From contig WQRT01000003.1 in assembly GCA_009786625.1 (NCBI GenBank), positions 1-8,212 of the forward strand: a stretch of DNA of 8,212 nt, given 5' to 3'. The notes beneath the pieces are model-generated. The model was not told where the DNA came from. It ran no database searches and saw only the letters and a list, made by a program, of their open reading frames with translations. Positions 6,217-8,212 of this stretch are shown here, in pieces (the stretch's first letter is position 1; every line of letters starts with the position of its first letter). This stretch comes from Treponema sp. (GTDB lineage: Bacteria > Spirochaetota > Spirochaetia > Treponematales > Breznakiellaceae). The position numbers were made by a program, and so were the translations under genes.

Positions 6217-7236
6217 ATGAAGACCATTTTTGTTGTTGATGACAGCGATACCAACTTGTCAATGGCAGAAGCTGTGTTGGAAGATCAATACAGAGTGATG
6301 ACGATGCCCTCGGCGTCGAAAATGTTTTCTCTTTTGGAAAAAGTTACCCCGGATTTAATCCTTCTTGATATAGAAATGCCAGGAATGGACGGCTTTGAAA
6401 CTCTAAAACGGCTTAAATCACAAAGCCTTTCAGCGGATATCCCGATTATGTTTCTTACAGGCAGAAATGACGCCGAAGTGGAAGCCCGCGGCCTTGAAAT
6501 GGGCGCTGTGGATTTTGTCACTAAACCTTTTTCCGCGCCGGTTTTACAAAACAGGATTAAAACCCATCTTGACATCGACACGCTTATCCGCGAACGGACG
6601 GCGCAGCTTCATCAGCTTCAGAACAGCATCATATCAGTGCTGGCTGACATGGTCGAAAACCGCGATAAGGGAACAGGCGGCCATATCGAACGGACATCGA
6701 TATATATCAAAATACTAATCGAAGAAATGAAAACCCGCGGAGTATACGGGGAAGAAATAAACGGATGGGACATAGAAAAAATGATTTCGTCCGCGCGTAT
6801 GCACGATCTTGGAAAAATTTCCATTACCGATGTAATCGTAAACAAGCCGGGAAGGCTCACGGAAGAAGAATTTGAAATTATGAAGAGCCACGCTCTTGAA
6901 GGCGAGCGTATTATTGACGAAATCATCGCGAAAACCGGAGAAGATTATTTTTTGCGTAACGCGAAACTTTTTGCCGGAACTCATCACGAGAGATGGGATG
7001 GAAAGGGATATCCGCGCGGATTAAAGGGCGAGGAGATTCCGCTTCAGGGACGCATCATGGCGATTGTGGATGTATACGACGCGCTTGTTTCTGAGCGCCC
7101 TTACAAAAAAGCGTTTACCGACAAGGAAGCCATAGATATTATTATGCAGAACTCAGGCACTCATTTTGATCCTAAAATAGTCGATGTTTTTTTTGAGGCG
7201 AAAGATTATATGAAGAAGGTCAGGGCGCAGTTATGA
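6217..7236 (+). CDS. Response regulator with HD-GYP domain (predicted c-di-GMP phosphodiesterase)
   Basis: This 339-residue cytoplasmic protein has a receiver domain (about 2-118), a short helical linker (about 119-145) and an HD-GYP domain (about 146-335). The receiver has the acidic pair Asp8/Asp9, phospho-acceptor Asp51 (LLDIEMPGMDG), Thr81 and Lys103 (TKPF). The HD-GYP part retains its hallmarks: GGHIERT with His156, MHDLGK with His196/Asp197, His225, HHERWDGKGYPRGL with His256/His257 and the GYP triad, and VDVYDAL with Asp285. All likely metal ligands are present, so hydrolysis of cyclic di-GMP is the expected activity, controlled by phosphorylation of Asp51. The start is fixed by the canonical receiver N-terminus MKTIFVVDD, although no ribosome binding site precedes it. 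The gene overlaps the sensor gene by ATGA, making that sensor the likely phosphodonor or partner. Confidence 0.95.
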   Translation: MKTIFVVDDSDTNLSMAEAVLEDQYRVMTMPSASKMFSLLEKVTPDLILLDIEMPGMDGFETLKRLKSQSLSADIPIMFLTGRNDAEVEARGLEMGAVDFVTKPFSAPVLQNRIKTHLDIDTLIRERTAQLHQLQNSIISVLADMVENRDKGTGGHIERTSIYIKILIEEMKTRGVYGEEINGWDIEKMISSARMHDLGKISITDVIVNKPGRLTEEEFEIMKSHALEGERIIDEIIAKTGEDYFLRNAKLFAGTHHERWDGKGYPRGLKGEEIPLQGRIMAIVDVYDALVSERPYKKAFTDKEAIDIIMQNSGTHFDPKIVDVFFEAKDYMKKVRAQL

Positions 7237-8212
7237 TGCGCGATGTGATAAAGTTATTATGGAATTTTATCACCCATGTGCAGGTGCTGGCTGTAGCATT
7301 TGCGTTTGCCCTGATGGTGTTGTTAAGCAATTATTACATGAGCAATATCGAGCGCAAGCATCTTCTAAGTAATGTGGAGAATATTTTTTACAATACGCAG
7401 GCGCAGATCGAAGCTGTTATGCTTGAACCGCAGTCGGCGCTCGGCGTTATCGCGGAAAATGTGCGTAACATGATCCTGCGCGGTTTTGATCATAATCTTG
7501 TAAGCCAGAATTTAACAGACATCTCAAGATATATCACAGAAGATAATACGCTCATGGAAGAAGCCATAGCGGCTTACGGTTATTTTGATGTGTTCGGCGG
7601 AATGTATATTTCCGGCAACGGGTGGACGCAGCCTGTCGATTATGTTCCGCAGGAAAGACCGTGGTATAAAGCCGCGGTTGATGCAAACGGAAGTGTCGGA
7701 GTAACGGAGCCTTATTATAATCTGCCGCTTGATCAGATCACCATGACATTCGCCCGCCGGATTTTTGACGATGACGGAAACCCTTTAGGCATTGTGTGCA
7801 TTGATATGCTGCTTGATAGAATTCGGGAGTACGCGGTAAACGCCGCTGTTTCGGAAGGCAGCTACGGAATATTACTTGATAAAAATTTTGACGTGCTTGC
7901 CCATCCCATTCCCGAAAGGTTTCTTGGAAGAAATCTCCGCCTTATGAACGACGGAGAAGCAATAGTTGAAATTCTGTCAACAGGGCAGAATATATCCGAA
8001 AGAAAAGTCTGGGATTATAACCGCAATGAATCCATCGGTTTTTTTCACCGGTTTGACAACGGCTGGTATCTTGCGATAATCGCGTACGCGGACAAATATT
8101 ATAAAAGCGTGAACGAAATAATGTTCATCCTCGTTTCGCTCGGCACTCTGCTCGCCAGCGCGTTAATCGCGATTCTCTTAAGCGCAATCGCTTCGCGTAA
8201 GAGGGCGGAAGA
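7233..8212 (+). CDS. Membrane sensor with periplasmic dCache domain (partial, probable histidine kinase)
   Basis: The frame opens at ATGATG and stays open to the window end, giving 326 codons of a longer protein. A helix at about 16-35 and another at about 297-319 bracket a periplasmic domain of about 260 residues. This has a dCache_1 appearance: RPWYKAAVDANGSVGVTEPYY, FARRIFDDDGNPLGIVCID, then a second PAS-like lobe with YGILLDKNFDVLAHP. The pattern Y137-x4-R142-x-W144-Y145, with Tyr161/162 and Asp191, matches the motif described for amino-acid-binding dCache domains. The SRKRAEE ending just after helix 2 is common before histidine kinase or PAS modules, but the output domain lies outside the window; GGDEF or another output is possible. 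The first ATG (7233) is chosen because it overlaps the preceding TGA as ATGA and has AGGG 7 bases upstream; the ATG at 7236 is an in-frame alternative. Confidence 0.88.
   Translation, partial: MMRDVIKLLWNFITHVQVLAVAFAFALMVLLSNYYMSNIERKHLLSNVENIFYNTQAQIEAVMLEPQSALGVIAENVRNMILRGFDHNLVSQNLTDISRYITEDNTLMEEAIAAYGYFDVFGGMYISGNGWTQPVDYVPQERPWYKAAVDANGSVGVTEPYYNLPLDQITMTFARRIFDDDGNPLGIVCIDMLLDRIREYAVNAAVSEGSYGILLDKNFDVLAHPIPERFLGRNLRLMNDGEAIVEILSTGQNISERKVWDYNRNESIGFFHRFDNGWYLAIIAYADKYYKSVNEIMFILVSLGTLLASALIAILLSAIASRKRAE

Noticed and set aside
1..8212. CRISPR array, tRNA, rRNA, phage or defence island
   Set aside because: No regularly spaced identical repeats, no cloverleaf or rRNA-like segments, and all coding sequences belong to efflux, metabolic or signalling families.

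Overview
The window looks like chromosomal DNA from a diderm (outer-membrane) bacterium of moderate GC, with AT-rich gaps between genes. A TolC-type outer-membrane efflux protein, a split MacB-type transporter, a REC/HD-GYP regulator, a dCache sensor, a ferredoxin-like aldo/keto reductase and GTG/TTG starts would fit a spirochaete (Treponema-like). That placement is an impression from gene content, not a demonstrated one.

Region 1 (1-3688, + strand) is a tightly packed tripartite efflux operon. In order it holds the C-terminal end of a MacA-like periplasmic adaptor, a MacB-type ATPase (GTG start overlapping the previous stop), a MacB-type permease (TTG start overlapping the previous stop by 4 bases) and a TolC-family outer-membrane protein. 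Together they would move a substrate from the inner membrane or periplasm across the outer membrane. A possible hairpin terminator lies at the junction with the next, convergent gene.

Region 2 (3692-6108, - strand) has two biosynthetic or redox genes. One is a MetA-family homoserine O-acyltransferase whose specificity residue indicates acetyl-CoA. Downstream of it is an aldo/keto reductase carrying a two-cluster [4Fe-4S] C-terminal domain. Between them lies a gene-free stretch of 413 bases. Most of it is a 234-bp element with nearly perfect 48-bp terminal inverted repeats, TA at both outer edges and an AT-rich core that does not code. It resembles a MITE and is the most unusual non-coding feature of the window.

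Region 3 (6109-8212, + strand) starts with a 108-bp divergent intergenic region containing a perfect 16-bp palindrome. A REC-HD-GYP response regulator (predicted cyclic-di-GMP phosphodiesterase) follows. It overlaps by 4 bases a membrane sensor with a periplasmic dCache domain, and the sensor runs off the window end. The sensor carries the residue pattern of amino-acid-binding dCache domains, so the pair may couple external amino acids to c-di-GMP turnover.

No wholly new multi-gene system is evident. The points most worth checking are the MITE-like element, the 18-bp tandem repeat that carries a duplicated Shine-Dalgarno at the ATPase/permease junction, the substituted active-site positions in the reductase and in MetA, and the apparently leaderless start of the HD-GYP gene.
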